From Helicobacter felis ATCC 49179 (lineage in GTDB: Bacteria > Campylobacterota > Campylobacteria > Campylobacterales > Helicobacteraceae), in NCBI RefSeq assembly GCF_000200595.1, contig NC_014810.2, forward strand, positions 496,001-560,000: a DNA stretch of 64,000 nt, in the 5' to 3' direction. The stretch's first letter is position 1; each line of letters begins with the position of its first letter. Below the pieces are notes generated by a model. That model did no database searches, was not told where the DNA came from, and worked only from the letters and a program-made list of their open reading frames with translations. The position numbers and the translations under genes are program-made. Positions 26,566 through 34,019 of this stretch are shown here, one piece after another.

Positions 26566-27318
26566 ATGAGAGATGATTTTCTGCGTGAACAACTTTTAAA
26601 AGAACTCTTGGAGCGTTTGGAGGCTAGACAAGCTCAATTTGAAGAAGAGATCAAGACTAAGATCGATGGTTTTAACTTTAAGCACATGGATTTAAACAGC
26701 GTCTTTAGATTGGAGCGCAAACACACCGCGATTGCCTATAAGCTCGTGGCTTTGTTGAGTGTGATTAGTCTAAGTCTAGCGATTGCCATCGTTGTTCTTC
26801 TGCCCCTCAAGGAAACCCAACACCATTTTATAGATTTTGCTAACCAAGACAAGCATTACGCCATTATCCAGCGCGCTGATGGAAGTATTTCAAGCAATGA
26901 GGCTCTTGTGCGCTCTCTTATTGGGCATTATATCCTCAATCGCGAGTCCATTAATGGGATTGATGATCAAGAACGCTATGAGATCGTGCGTCTGCAAAGC
27001 AGTAGCAAGGTGTGGCGACTTTTTGAGGAATTGGTCGCCTCTAAAAATAGTGTTTACACGGACAGCAAAATCCAGCGAGATATTCAAATTATCCACATCG
27101 CTATTTTAGAGGGGGTGCAGGGCTCTAAAATTAGCCATGTGCAAATCAAGGCCAAGCTTTTCCATGAGGGCAAACCTGTTTATGAAAAACGATATAACAT
27201 CACCCTAAGCTACGCTTTTGTGTCCCCTCCCAAGTCTGACAACACCCCCCTACCCAAAAACCCTACAGGTTTTCAGGTTACCCAATACAGCGTTACTCAA
27301 ATGCAGGATTTCAAGTAA
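26566..27318 (+). CDS. comB8: VirB8-family component of the ComB DNA-uptake system
   Basis: Bitopic inner-membrane scaffold of the transformation apparatus. The 250-residue protein has a charged cytoplasmic N-terminus (about 1-60), one membrane helix at about 65-87 (ALLSVISLSLAIAIVVLLPL), and a periplasmic NTF2-like VirB8 domain. The domain shows the typical YEIVRLQSSSKVWRLFEE and the late beta strands HVQIKAKLFHEGKPVYEKRY. In H. pylori comB8 directly follows comB7; here it stands alone and divergent from comB4. It overlaps the convergent unknown gene by eight bases. Naming rests on family pattern and locus. Confidence 0.82.
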   Translation: MRDDFLREQLLKELLERLEARQAQFEEEIKTKIDGFNFKHMDLNSVFRLERKHTAIAYKLVALLSVISLSLAIAIVVLLPLKETQHHFIDFANQDKHYAIIQRADGSISSNEALVRSLIGHYILNRESINGIDDQERYEIVRLQSSSKVWRLFEELVASKNSVYTDSKIQRDIQIIHIAILEGVQGSKISHVQIKAKLFHEGKPVYEKRYNITLSYAFVSPPKSDNTPLPKNPTGFQVTQYSVTQMQDFK

Positions 27319-28102
27319 GTTCAAATTCTTTAAGCTTTTCTAGCACGGCCTCAGGCACAGCGTCTTGATGGATTTCTGTAAAAAACACCCGATTCACGCA
27401 CGCCCCCCCAGCGCACGCCCCCCCAGCACTCGCATCGATCCAAAAATCCGAATCTAGCACCGGAATAGGGGCTTTTTCCCCCACAAAATGCAGGGCTTCT
27501 AACTCCCTAAAGCCCACCACCCAGCCATACCCTTCTGCGGTGTTGGTAATGGGTTTGTAGAGTTCTAAATTGAACGCATGATCTCTGGCATCAAAGAGAA
27601 GACCGCACACTTTGGAATCCTTATAAGATCGCAACCAATCGGCATAATAAATGCCCGCGTTTTCGATCTGATCTTCTTCAAATTCCTCACTAGCCCCCAC
27701 AGCTCTAGCCGTCATTTTCAAGAGGTCTAAGGGGGAGGGAAGTTGTGTGAGCACATGCACATGCAAAATATTCGTTGCGGTATTGATGAGCGAGCTGGTG
27801 ATGGTGCGCAATTCCTCATCGGCCATAAACACCTTGAGAGCGTAACCACTGCGAGTTTTCTCTTTCATCTTGGCTACAAGTGAGGTATTATTTTTAAGCT
27901 CCTCCTCTAAGAGTTTGTCAAAACGCAACACCAACACATCTGCTCTGAGCAAAGAGGCGACCTGTTTCATGTAGTTGCTATAAAGAGTGGGGTCATGCCA
28001 TGGATAGGGCTTGTGTTGCATGAGCACCTTATGGGCATAGGCGCGCGCGTCCACAATCAAGCGTTTTTGAGAGTCTTTTAAGAGAGTGTGCAGGGGATTC
28101 AT
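27311..28102 (-). CDS. Conserved protein of unknown function in the comB locus
   Basis: 263 residues, no signal peptide and no membrane span. I cannot assign a family. A helical N-terminal half (KDSQKRLIVDARAYAHKVL onward) precedes a more mixed C-terminal half with GYGWVVGFRELEALHFV. Residues near 228-238 read GGACAGGACV, made by a perfect duplication of a 15-base unit. A good TATAAT lies 33 bases upstream. It is embedded between comB8 and comB6, both on the other strand. A link to competence is only suggested by position. Confidence 0.7.
   Translation of the reverse strand: MNPLHTLLKDSQKRLIVDARAYAHKVLMQHKPYPWHDPTLYSNYMKQVASLLRADVLVLRFDKLLEEELKNNTSLVAKMKEKTRSGYALKVFMADEELRTITSSLINTATNILHVHVLTQLPSPLDLLKMTARAVGASEEFEEDQIENAGIYYADWLRSYKDSKVCGLLFDARDHAFNLELYKPITNTAEGYGWVVGFRELEALHFVGEKAPIPVLDSDFWIDASAGGACAGGACVNRVFFTEIHQDAVPEAVLEKLKEFELT
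27398..27427 (+). repeat. Two tandem 15-base units, each with a C7 tract
   Basis: GCACGCCCCCCCAGC occurs twice back to back (27398-27412 and 27413-27427). Gain or loss of a whole unit keeps the frame; slippage within a C7 run would break the unknown gene near its C-terminus. Confidence 0.9.
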
Positions 28103-28134
28103 CTAAAACCTTTGAGCAGAATTTAAAAACTTGG

Positions 28135-28140
28135 ATTATA
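28135..28140 (-). promoter_or_regulatory. -10 element of the unknown gene ending at 27311
   Basis: Minus strand reads TATAAT, 32 bases from the ATG at 28102. The divergent gap to comB6 is only 84 bases. Confidence 0.45.
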
Positions 28141-28165
28141 CTACCAATTTGTATACACAACGCGT

Positions 28166-28171
28166 TAGAAT
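28166..28171 (+). promoter_or_regulatory. Possible -10 element of comB6-comB7
   Basis: TAGAAT lies 15 bases before the GTG start of comB6. The site shares the short gap with the divergent promoter. Confidence 0.4.
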
Positions 28172-28186
28172 GCAAGAAAGTCGATC

Positions 28187-29206
28187 GTGGAGCCTTACCA
28201 ACATCTCCTAAGTTTCTTTATAGAACCCACACAACAGCTTTTATCCAGTTTGGGAGATCAGATACTAGAAAACTTGCACCTCCCCCTCATTTACAATGGA
28301 GTTTTAAGTTTAGCTTTGATGGTTTGGGCATACCAGAGGGTACGCTTGGGCGATATGTTTGCCACAAAAACACTCTTTTCTTTGGCGGGTTTTGCGGGCT
28401 TTTTTACCCTTTTTAATTACGCGTGGAAACACCCCCATGATTTTTACGAGTATCTTAAAAGCGCGCTATTCATTCCCTCAAACGCTCTAATGGAAATCAT
28501 CATATCTAGTTTGCAACATGCCAATTTTGCCTTTGGAGTGGAGGGCGCACACCTCAACTTCGCCTTTTTAATCAACCAAGCTTTCCACACGCTAGAGTTG
28601 ATCATGCACACAATGGGCGCGCTAAGTTTGAATGCTACCACTCTGCTAACAATAGGGGTGTTACTCTGTGAGGGGGCGTTACTTACTTTAATCTTAGCCC
28701 TAAGCCTCATCGTGTCTATTGAAATTTATCTTTGGCTTGCCTTAGGAATATTGGTGCTTCCCTTAGGCTTTTTTGCCAGTTTGCGCCCCATTCTTTGGCT
28801 ATATTTAAAAAAATGCGCGGGGCTTAGTTTTTACCAACCCCTCATGGTGCTTTGTGCCTGCTATAACGCGCAGATTCTCCAAACCCTCATCCCCGCCTCT
28901 GCCTCCAATTATGAAGTGTATTTTATGGTTATCATCAGCGCGCTTTTAGAGCTCTTTCTTGTGTGGCGTATTCCCCACTTTATCCAATCTCTTTTTCACA
29001 CACAAGGGGGCGTGCAAGATGCTATCCAGCTAGTGGCATTAAGCAAGAGCGCGCTAGTGCAAAATGTCTCAAATCTCAACCCCTCTGCAAATATCCATGT
29101 GAGCCATAAAAGTAATTCCAAGCCTCAGGAAATGACCTTGAATATCAAAACACTCTCTCAGCCCAGCACCCCAACTACTACCATTAGGAACACACATGGA
29201 CATTAA
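28187..29206 (+). CDS. comB6: VirB6/TrbL-type membrane protein of the ComB system
   Basis: Polytopic inner-membrane channel component of the transformation machine. The 339 residues contain about six to seven spans, including SLALMVWAYQRVRLGD, LLTLILALSLIVSIEIYLWL and the family-typical LGFFASLRPILWLYLKK. A hydrophilic tail follows from about residue 285. The start is GTG at 28187 with only a weak AAGAAAG upstream. The end overlaps the start of comB7 by 11 bases, the tight coupling expected from H. pylori. comB8, comB9 and comB10 do not follow. Confidence 0.83.
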   Translation: MEPYQHLLSFFIEPTQQLLSSLGDQILENLHLPLIYNGVLSLALMVWAYQRVRLGDMFATKTLFSLAGFAGFFTLFNYAWKHPHDFYEYLKSALFIPSNALMEIIISSLQHANFAFGVEGAHLNFAFLINQAFHTLELIMHTMGALSLNATTLLTIGVLLCEGALLTLILALSLIVSIEIYLWLALGILVLPLGFFASLRPILWLYLKKCAGLSFYQPLMVLCACYNAQILQTLIPASASNYEVYFMVIISALLELFLVWRIPHFIQSLFHTQGGVQDAIQLVALSKSALVQNVSNLNPSANIHVSHKSNSKPQEMTLNIKTLSQPSTPTTTIRNTHGH

Positions 29207-29330
29207 AATTTTATCAACACTTTCCCTTATAGTTATTCTTAACGCCTGCTCTCATCGCATGCAAGAAATGCAAAAGAGCCCATGTGCACGCGCAGAACAC
29301 GCCACATCGCACCAAGTAAAAGCAAACTAA
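29196..29330 (+). CDS. comB7: Small competence lipoprotein ComB7
   Basis: A 44-residue protein starting MDIKILSTLSLIVILNAC. The hydrophobic signal ends in a lipobox LNAC with the modified cysteine at position 18. Downstream, MQEMQKSPCA resembles the EMKKSPC segment I recall in H. pylori ComB7, including the second cysteine. It overlaps the end of comB6 in another frame. VirB7-like lipoproteins stabilise the outer-membrane ring through the VirB9 partner, ComB9, which is not in this window. Easily missed because of its size. Confidence 0.8.
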   Translation: MDIKILSTLSLIVILNACSHRMQEMQKSPCARAEHATSHQVKAN

Positions 29331-29397
29331 GTTGCCATGCGCGCTTAAACAAAATCCGATTACTCCAATTGCCACTAGGACTTATGTCATATAAATA

Positions 29398-30023
29398 CTA
29401 CTCCAAGCCCTCTAAAGCTTGCATCGCTTCTTTATTGCCAAACTCCACGGCCTTTTCTAAGAACTTGATCGCCTTTTTACGCTTTTTACCCGTGCCAATG
29501 CCCATTTTATAGGCTACTCCAATTTGATAAAGAGTTTGAGCAGTATATTCCTTAGCTATTGGATTTTTAAAAGATGAGGCATGCAAAAGCTTTAGATTGA
29601 TCTTTAGGCATGCCTAAGCCTTGCTGCCATGGTAGCCAAACCATAGTTGGCAACGAGAAGAGCAGTCGAAGATTGTAGCGGTGTCAGAGAGGAAGCCATA
29701 TTTCCTATTCCACTCCCCTCGCGCCAAGTCTTTAAAATCCGTAAAGCTGAATCAAAGTAGGTTTTAGCCAGATAATAATCTACTTTTGTCCCCCTACCCT
29801 CCATATAGGCAATCCCTAAAAGAGTCGTGCCTAAAACATTGCCATTTTCATGCGCTCGCTTGAAATCCTTAAAAGCCTCTCTATCATTATGTTGTTGGAG
29901 GGCCTCAAAACCTTGCAAAGCTTGCGGTCCTAGCGAAGTGTCCAAGTCAAACGCCCTCAAAGGAGTCAACGCTAGCCAAATAAATCCTAACAATAACACT
30001 AATCTGTGCAAATTAAACAACAT
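29398..30023 (-). pseudogene. Decayed Sel1-like exported protein (split, internally deleted)
   Basis: Two open pieces in different frames together resemble the intact gene at 30036-30845. The N-terminal piece (29604-30023, 139 residues) has a signal peptide (VLLLGFIWLALTPLRAFD) and ENGNVLGTTLLGIAYMEGRGT. It matches up to VANYGLA and then stops. The C-terminal piece (29398-29586, no good start) reads QTLYQIGVAYKMGIGTGKK and the final repeat. About 70 residues of the paralogue are missing between them. Direct repeats AGGCATGC at 29577-29584 and 29606-29613 flank the junction. The N-terminal piece might still be made as a short secreted protein. Confidence 0.7.
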
Positions 30024-30035
30024 ATGTATCCTTAC

Positions 30036-30845
30036 CTATTGGAGATCGCGCATGGCTTCTAGGGCTTGGTTGCTACCCAAATCAATCGCCATTTGAAAGC
30101 ATTCTTTAGCCTTGCTACGGCTTTTACCCGTACCAATACCCATTTTATAAGCCATGCCCATCTCATAAAGGGTCTGAGACACGAGAGTTTTGATGTAGGG
30201 GAGTTTCTGTATAAGTGCAACGGGGAGATTTTTTAACTTAAGGCTATGTCCAGCCACTGCTCCAGAAAGTCCCAAAGTTGCCATGTTCATGAACATTCCT
30301 AGCATAAATCCATGGCCCCTATTGGCACCCATCCTCACTAAAATATGCTTATAAAGTTTAAAGGCTTTTCTAGGACTTTTGCCCATGCCCAAACCCTCTT
30401 GGTAGAGATGAGCTAAACCTAAATTAGCCACAATCATAGCCGCACTCAAAAAGGTGGGAGAATATCTTTCATTGCCTACTTCTCCGGCTTGATCATAGCT
30501 GATCGTAAGCCTTGATTCATGCTTGACTTTGGTGTCTTTGAGCACAATATGAAAATAAACTTTAGCCTTACCGGGGTTGGCCTCAGCCCCTAAACCATAG
30601 GCATACATCTTACCCAAAAGCGCAGTGCCTAACACATTGCCTGACTCATGTGCTTGTTGGTAAATTTTGTAGGCCTTCTTATAGTTATGATGAGATTCCG
30701 CATTGATTCCCTCATACAAAAGAGGGCCGATACCTTCATCAAAATTACTTCCCCTCAAAGGCGCGCATGCTACCCACAACACCAAAAACCCAGTGATGAT
30801 TTTCATCAACACGGACATGCTGTAACTATTTCTACAAAAACTCAT
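30036..30845 (-). CDS. Exported Sel1-like (tetratricopeptide-type) protein
   Basis: About 269 residues. An N-terminal signal peptide (MKIITGFLVLWVACAPLRG within the first 35 residues) precedes Sel1-like helical repeats, seen as AYKIYQQAHESGNVLGTALL, ANLGLAHLYQEGLGMGKSPR and MGMAYKMGIGTGKSRSKAKE. A hydrophobic glycine/methionine-rich stretch interrupts the repeats (FMLGMFMNMATLGLSGAVAG). The ATG at 30845 is chosen since GAGGAG stands about seven bases upstream; an ATG at 30851 is too close. It is the intact relative of the broken gene just downstream. The role is unknown; solenoid proteins of this type usually bind proteins or glycans. Confidence 0.75.
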   Translation of the reverse strand: MSFCRNSYSMSVLMKIITGFLVLWVACAPLRGSNFDEGIGPLLYEGINAESHHNYKKAYKIYQQAHESGNVLGTALLGKMYAYGLGAEANPGKAKVYFHIVLKDTKVKHESRLTISYDQAGEVGNERYSPTFLSAAMIVANLGLAHLYQEGLGMGKSPRKAFKLYKHILVRMGANRGHGFMLGMFMNMATLGLSGAVAGHSLKLKNLPVALIQKLPYIKTLVSQTLYEMGMAYKMGIGTGKSRSKAKECFQMAIDLGSNQALEAMRDLQ

Positions 30846-30902
30846 TAGCATGCTCCTCGATCAGCAAGATTTTCATTAAAGTCCATATTCTCCCTCAAAT
30901 GT

Positions 30903-31955
30903 TTACTCATGTTTGCTCTCATACTTGCTCACCTTGTCCATACTAGATGAGGGGACTAGCACCTCATAAAACACCCGCTCATGCTCTTTTTTATCCTTTT
31001 GGCTCTTGATGAACTCAAAGGCATCGGGGACGAGTAGCTTAGAGCTATTGAGCACTACGATATTTTTAAAGAAGCATTGTTTGTAATACTCAAAATCATC
31101 GCGATACAAATGGCTTTGATAGCCATGGCAATCTTGCAGAAACTTCTCTAAATACTTGGCATCGATCTTATGTTCTCCATCTGGATTCCAGTTTCTGCAC
31201 TGCGCAAAGATGATTTGTTTGTCTTTGCGCAAAATCAAATCGATGCGGGTGAATGCCAAATGTTTCTCTTGATTGTCTTTACTCTCATCGTATCGTTTGA
31301 CATTGAAGCCCTGACCTGCATAATAAGCGGCCACTAAATCCCTATATTTTTTGGCGTAATCCATACTAACTCCTTCTTTGTGTTCTATGATTTTAAAATC
31401 CACCCGTAGGTCTTGGGTGTGTTCCTTGATAAATTGCCACGCCTCTTTTTCTAGCACGGGGCTAGAGAGTATTAGAAGTCTTTGGCAATTTTTGCCTCGA
31501 TATTCTGCTTTTTCTAGGGCATCGCAATTTTGTAAAAACTCTTGGACATAGTCCAAACCCACACGATGACCCGTTTTTTTATTCCAGTTTTTACATTGGA
31601 TAAAAAGCACCTCCTCACCCTTAGCCACAATGAGATCAATTTTTTGATCTTGTTTGCCTAGATCGCGATGAAAAATGAGCCCATAGCCTTGTTGGGCATA
31701 CTCCTGAGCGATAAAATTTTCATACTCACGCCCCTTTTCCATGTTTTTATTCTCCTTTTTAGTGTTTTGATCAAAATACCCATGGGGTTTTTCTATCTCA
31801 AATGCGTGTAAATCACTTGACGCGGGGGTGGGTGCGCTGGGTTGTTTAGGGGGTGGTCTTTGGAGAGTTTGGCTAGGAGTGTTGGGCGGTGCTTTGAAGC
31901 GTTGGATCACAACAACACAAACAAGGGTTATTCCTGCAAGGATGAGCCACATCAT
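30903..31955 (-). CDS. Membrane-anchored protein with two Mrr-like PD-(D/E)xK nuclease domains
   Basis: An N-terminal membrane helix (MMWLILAGITLVCVVVIQRF) and a proline-rich linker to about residue 60 precede two related domains. Domain 1 (about 75-195) has KIDLIVAKGEEVLFIQCKNW, the D-xn-QxK core of Mrr-type restriction endonucleases. Domain 2 (about 200-335) repeats the pattern as RIDLILRKDKQIIFAQCRNW, where the catalytic lysine is arginine, so it is probably inactive. Each begins with a similar helix (YENFIAQEYAQQGY, YRDLVAAYYAGQGF). The ATG at 31955 follows CGGAG; a GTG at 31961 is also possible. No methylase is nearby. A DNA-restricting or DNA-processing role at the membrane is inference. 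Confidence 0.78.
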   Translation of the reverse strand: MMWLILAGITLVCVVVIQRFKAPPNTPSQTLQRPPPKQPSAPTPASSDLHAFEIEKPHGYFDQNTKKENKNMEKGREYENFIAQEYAQQGYGLIFHRDLGKQDQKIDLIVAKGEEVLFIQCKNWNKKTGHRVGLDYVQEFLQNCDALEKAEYRGKNCQRLLILSSPVLEKEAWQFIKEHTQDLRVDFKIIEHKEGVSMDYAKKYRDLVAAYYAGQGFNVKRYDESKDNQEKHLAFTRIDLILRKDKQIIFAQCRNWNPDGEHKIDAKYLEKFLQDCHGYQSHLYRDDFEYYKQCFFKNIVVLNSSKLLVPDAFEFIKSQKDKKEHERVFYEVLVPSSSMDKVSKYESKHE

Positions 31956-32017
31956 AGGCACTCCGCAGAAACCAAAAGATTAGGGAGATAAAATTTAGAA
32001 GGAAAGTTTAATTTATT

Positions 32018-32026
32018 GGGGGGGGG
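32018..32026 (+). repeat. G9 homopolymer upstream of the tandem nuclease gene
   Basis: Nine G in a row (C9 in the sense of the nuclease gene), about 63 bases before its start. Tracts this long are slippage-prone in Helicobacter and here could alter promoter spacing. Confidence 0.9.
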
Positions 32027-32092
32027 AGGTAAATCTAATGAGAAGCAAGCAAAACTCCTTAAAGCAAAAGGACTTATCTTAGCACAAAAGAA

Positions 32093-32227
32093 TTAAAAAT
32101 AGAAAGTTTTTAAAGCAAAACCTAGGGCAAGAGTGCTGTCTCCAACATAAAAATGGTAGTCAAGGGGGTAGACCTTTATCTGTAGCACTAAGGCGGCATA
32201 CGCGCGTAAATCTCCTAACTCTCTCTC
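32093..32227 (-). pseudogene. Possible C-terminal remnant of an outer-membrane beta-barrel protein
   Basis: A 44-residue open segment with no start codon, closed upstream by an in-frame TAA at 32228-32230. Its end alternates polar and hydrophobic residues and finishes in an aromatic (VGDSTLALGFALKTFYF then stop), the pattern of a last barrel strand. The preceding LQIKVYPLDYHFY could be the strand before it. It may be chance; only the C-terminal pattern supports it. Confidence 0.35.
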
Positions 32228-32361
32228 TTAAAAAGTTTATGCTTTGGGATATTCTTGTTTGTTGTAGCTCACTATGATAGATAGCTACAAAATCCGCCCT
32301 TTGCGCCTAAGACTGGCTATAAACTCAAGGCGTATAATCTCTATATAAAGATTCTAAGTAT

Positions 32362-33003
32362 CTAATCCCCCAAAAGACTCTTGGCGTTCTTGCAACCTGA
32401 TTCATACCCCATTTTGCAGGCTTTTTTAAAATATTCATAAGCCATTTCTTTATCCACCCCTACGCCCTCGCCATTAGTATACATCACCCCTAAATTATTA
32501 TAAGCAACAGCAAACCCCGCATCGGCGGCTTTGTGGTAGTATTGCAAAGCTTTTTTGTAATCTTTCACCACTCCCTTACCGGAATAATACATGTTTCCTA
32601 AAATATTATAAGCACTAGTCTCCCCCGCATCGGCGGCTTTGTGGTAATACTCTAAGGCTTTTCTATAATCTTTATTCACTCCTTCTCCCTCCTCATACAT
32701 GATACCTAGATATTCATAAGCTCTAGCAACTCCACCCTCCGTAGCTTTTTTAAAATATTCAAAAGCTTTATGAAGGTCTTTCTTAACGCCTTGTCCCTTA
32801 CAATACATAATACCTAGAATATCGTATCCATCAGCATTCCGCAAGTCTGTCGCTCTTTTGGCATATTCGAACGCCTTTGTATAATTCTTTTGTCTGTAGT
32901 AATCCATCGCCTTTTTAAAAACCTCTTCTGCGCTCTCTGCCCCACACAATCCCACAGACAAAAACAAAGCTCCCACAAGACTTAAAAAGCGATTCTTTAA
33001 CAT
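32362..33003 (-). CDS. Secreted Sel1-repeat protein (Hcp-like)
   Basis: 213 residues. The signal peptide (MLKNRFLSLVGALFLSVGLC, then GAES) is followed by five Sel1 repeats of 36 residues with the pattern A-Y-x2-LG-x-MY-x3-G-G-V-x-K-D. These are unusually regular: KALEYYHKAADAGE and KALQYYHKAADAGF are almost identical. The final repeat has the Hcp-like pair ACKMGYESGC. It lies 17 bases downstream of obg on the same strand, so it may be read with the dpp-obg operon. It is closer to the protein at 4212-4898 than to that at 30036-30845. Confidence 0.85.
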   Translation of the reverse strand: MLKNRFLSLVGALFLSVGLCGAESAEEVFKKAMDYYRQKNYTKAFEYAKRATDLRNADGYDILGIMYCKGQGVKKDLHKAFEYFKKATEGGVARAYEYLGIMYEEGEGVNKDYRKALEYYHKAADAGETSAYNILGNMYYSGKGVVKDYKKALQYYHKAADAGFAVAYNNLGVMYTNGEGVGVDKEMAYEYFKKACKMGYESGCKNAKSLLGD

Positions 33004-33020
33004 GCCAACTCCTTATAAGA

Positions 33021-34016
33021 TTAGCCTTTGCCCAAATTCTGCGCCAACACTTGCACTAATTTAGCGGTATTGGTGGTGGTATGCGCGGAGAGGGGCAGAA
33101 TAAAGGCGGGCTTGGGGTCTAAACTCTTTTCAAAGGCGTTTAGAACACTAGCAAGCTCTTCAGGGGGGAGCAGGTCTATTTTATTGATCGCCACCCCAAA
33201 GGCGCGCTGTTGCAGAATGGGCGAAAACGCGCCCAATTCGTGGCGCAACTTTTGATACTGCGCCTCTAAATCCAAACTTACATCCAGCACAAAGAGTAAA
33301 AACTGCGTGCGCTCAATGTGTCTTAAGAATGCTAGCCCTAAGCCCTTGCCCTCACTAGCCCCCTCTATGACTCCGGGAATGTCGGCGATCACAAATTCTT
33401 TAAAATCCCCCACGCTCACCACACCCAAATTAGGCACTAAGGTCGTGAAGGCATAATTAGCGATTTTGGGGCGCGCATTAGAGATCACGCTAATTAGAGT
33501 GCTTTTTCCCACATTAGGAAAGCCCACCAAACCCACATCAGCAATGAGTTTTAGCTCCAAGCGCACGCTCAACTCCACCCCCTCTAGCCCCTTTTGCGCG
33601 TAGGTGGGGCGTTGTTGCACGGCATTTTTAAAACGCGCATTGCCCATTCCCCCCTTGCCTCCCTGCAAGAGCTTGACCGGCACGCCACATTCTATAAAAT
33701 CCCCCAAGAGTTCCCCGCTTTGCTGATCATAAATCTGTGTCCCTGGAGGCACAATGAGGGTAACACTCTCTCCCTTTTTTCCACTGCACAACTTAGGACC
33801 TCCGGGCGCGCCATTTTTGGCTTTGTAATGCTTTTTGCCTCTAAAAGCCCCCAGTGTGTCGGTGTTATTGCTCACTTGCACAAACACATCACCCCCATCA
33901 CCCCCATCACCCCCATCTGGACCGCCCTTGATCACAAATTTCTCCCGCCGAAAGCTCACCGCTCCCGGACCGCCCTTGCCAGAAGCAATCAAAATTTCTA
34001 CACTATCTACAAACAT
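33021..34016 (-). CDS. obgE: GTPase Obg/ObgE
   Basis: Essential ribosome-associated GTPase of 331 residues. The glycine-rich Obg fold has [17 protein letters not shown] and [19 protein letters not shown]. The G domain follows with G1 [11 protein letters not shown] near residue 165, switch region [12 protein letters not shown]3 [10 protein letters not shown] and G4 NKIDLL. The variable C-terminal domain of many Obg proteins is short here. It begins three bases after the dppF stop, in the same order as in H. pylori. Confidence 0.96.
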   Translation of the reverse strand: MFVDSVEILIASGKGGPGAVSFRREKFVIKGGPDGGDGGDGGDVFVQVSNNTDTLGAFRGKKHYKAKNGAPGGPKLCSGKKGESVTLIVPPGTQIYDQQSGELLGDFIECGVPVKLLQGGKGGMGNARFKNAVQQRPTYAQKGLEGVELSVRLELKLIADVGLVGFPNVGKSTLISVISNARPKIANYAFTTLVPNLGVVSVGDFKEFVIADIPGVIEGASEGKGLGLAFLRHIERTQFLLFVLDVSLDLEAQYQKLRHELGAFSPILQQRAFGVAINKIDLLPPEELASVLNAFEKSLDPKPAFILPLSAHTTTNTAKLVQVLAQNLGKG

Positions 34017-34019
34017 GGA

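Larger units (their letters stand above)
31956..32361. other. Gene-poor gap in the Sel1/nuclease island
   Basis: This 400-base stretch has no intact gene on either strand. It holds a G9 tract (32018-32026) and an open segment on the minus strand that looks like the end of an outer-membrane protein (32093-32227). The rest, 32230-32361, is AT-rich with frequent stops and no feature I can support. Confidence 0.6.

Noticed and set aside
29282-29512. 76-residue plus-strand frame after comB6
   Set aside because: It overlaps comB7 in another frame and the Sel1 remnant on the other strand, with no recognisable features.
33893-33921. Three 9-base repeats in obg
   Set aside because: They encode the Gly-Gly-Asp repeats normal for the Obg fold, and change in steps of nine keeps the frame.
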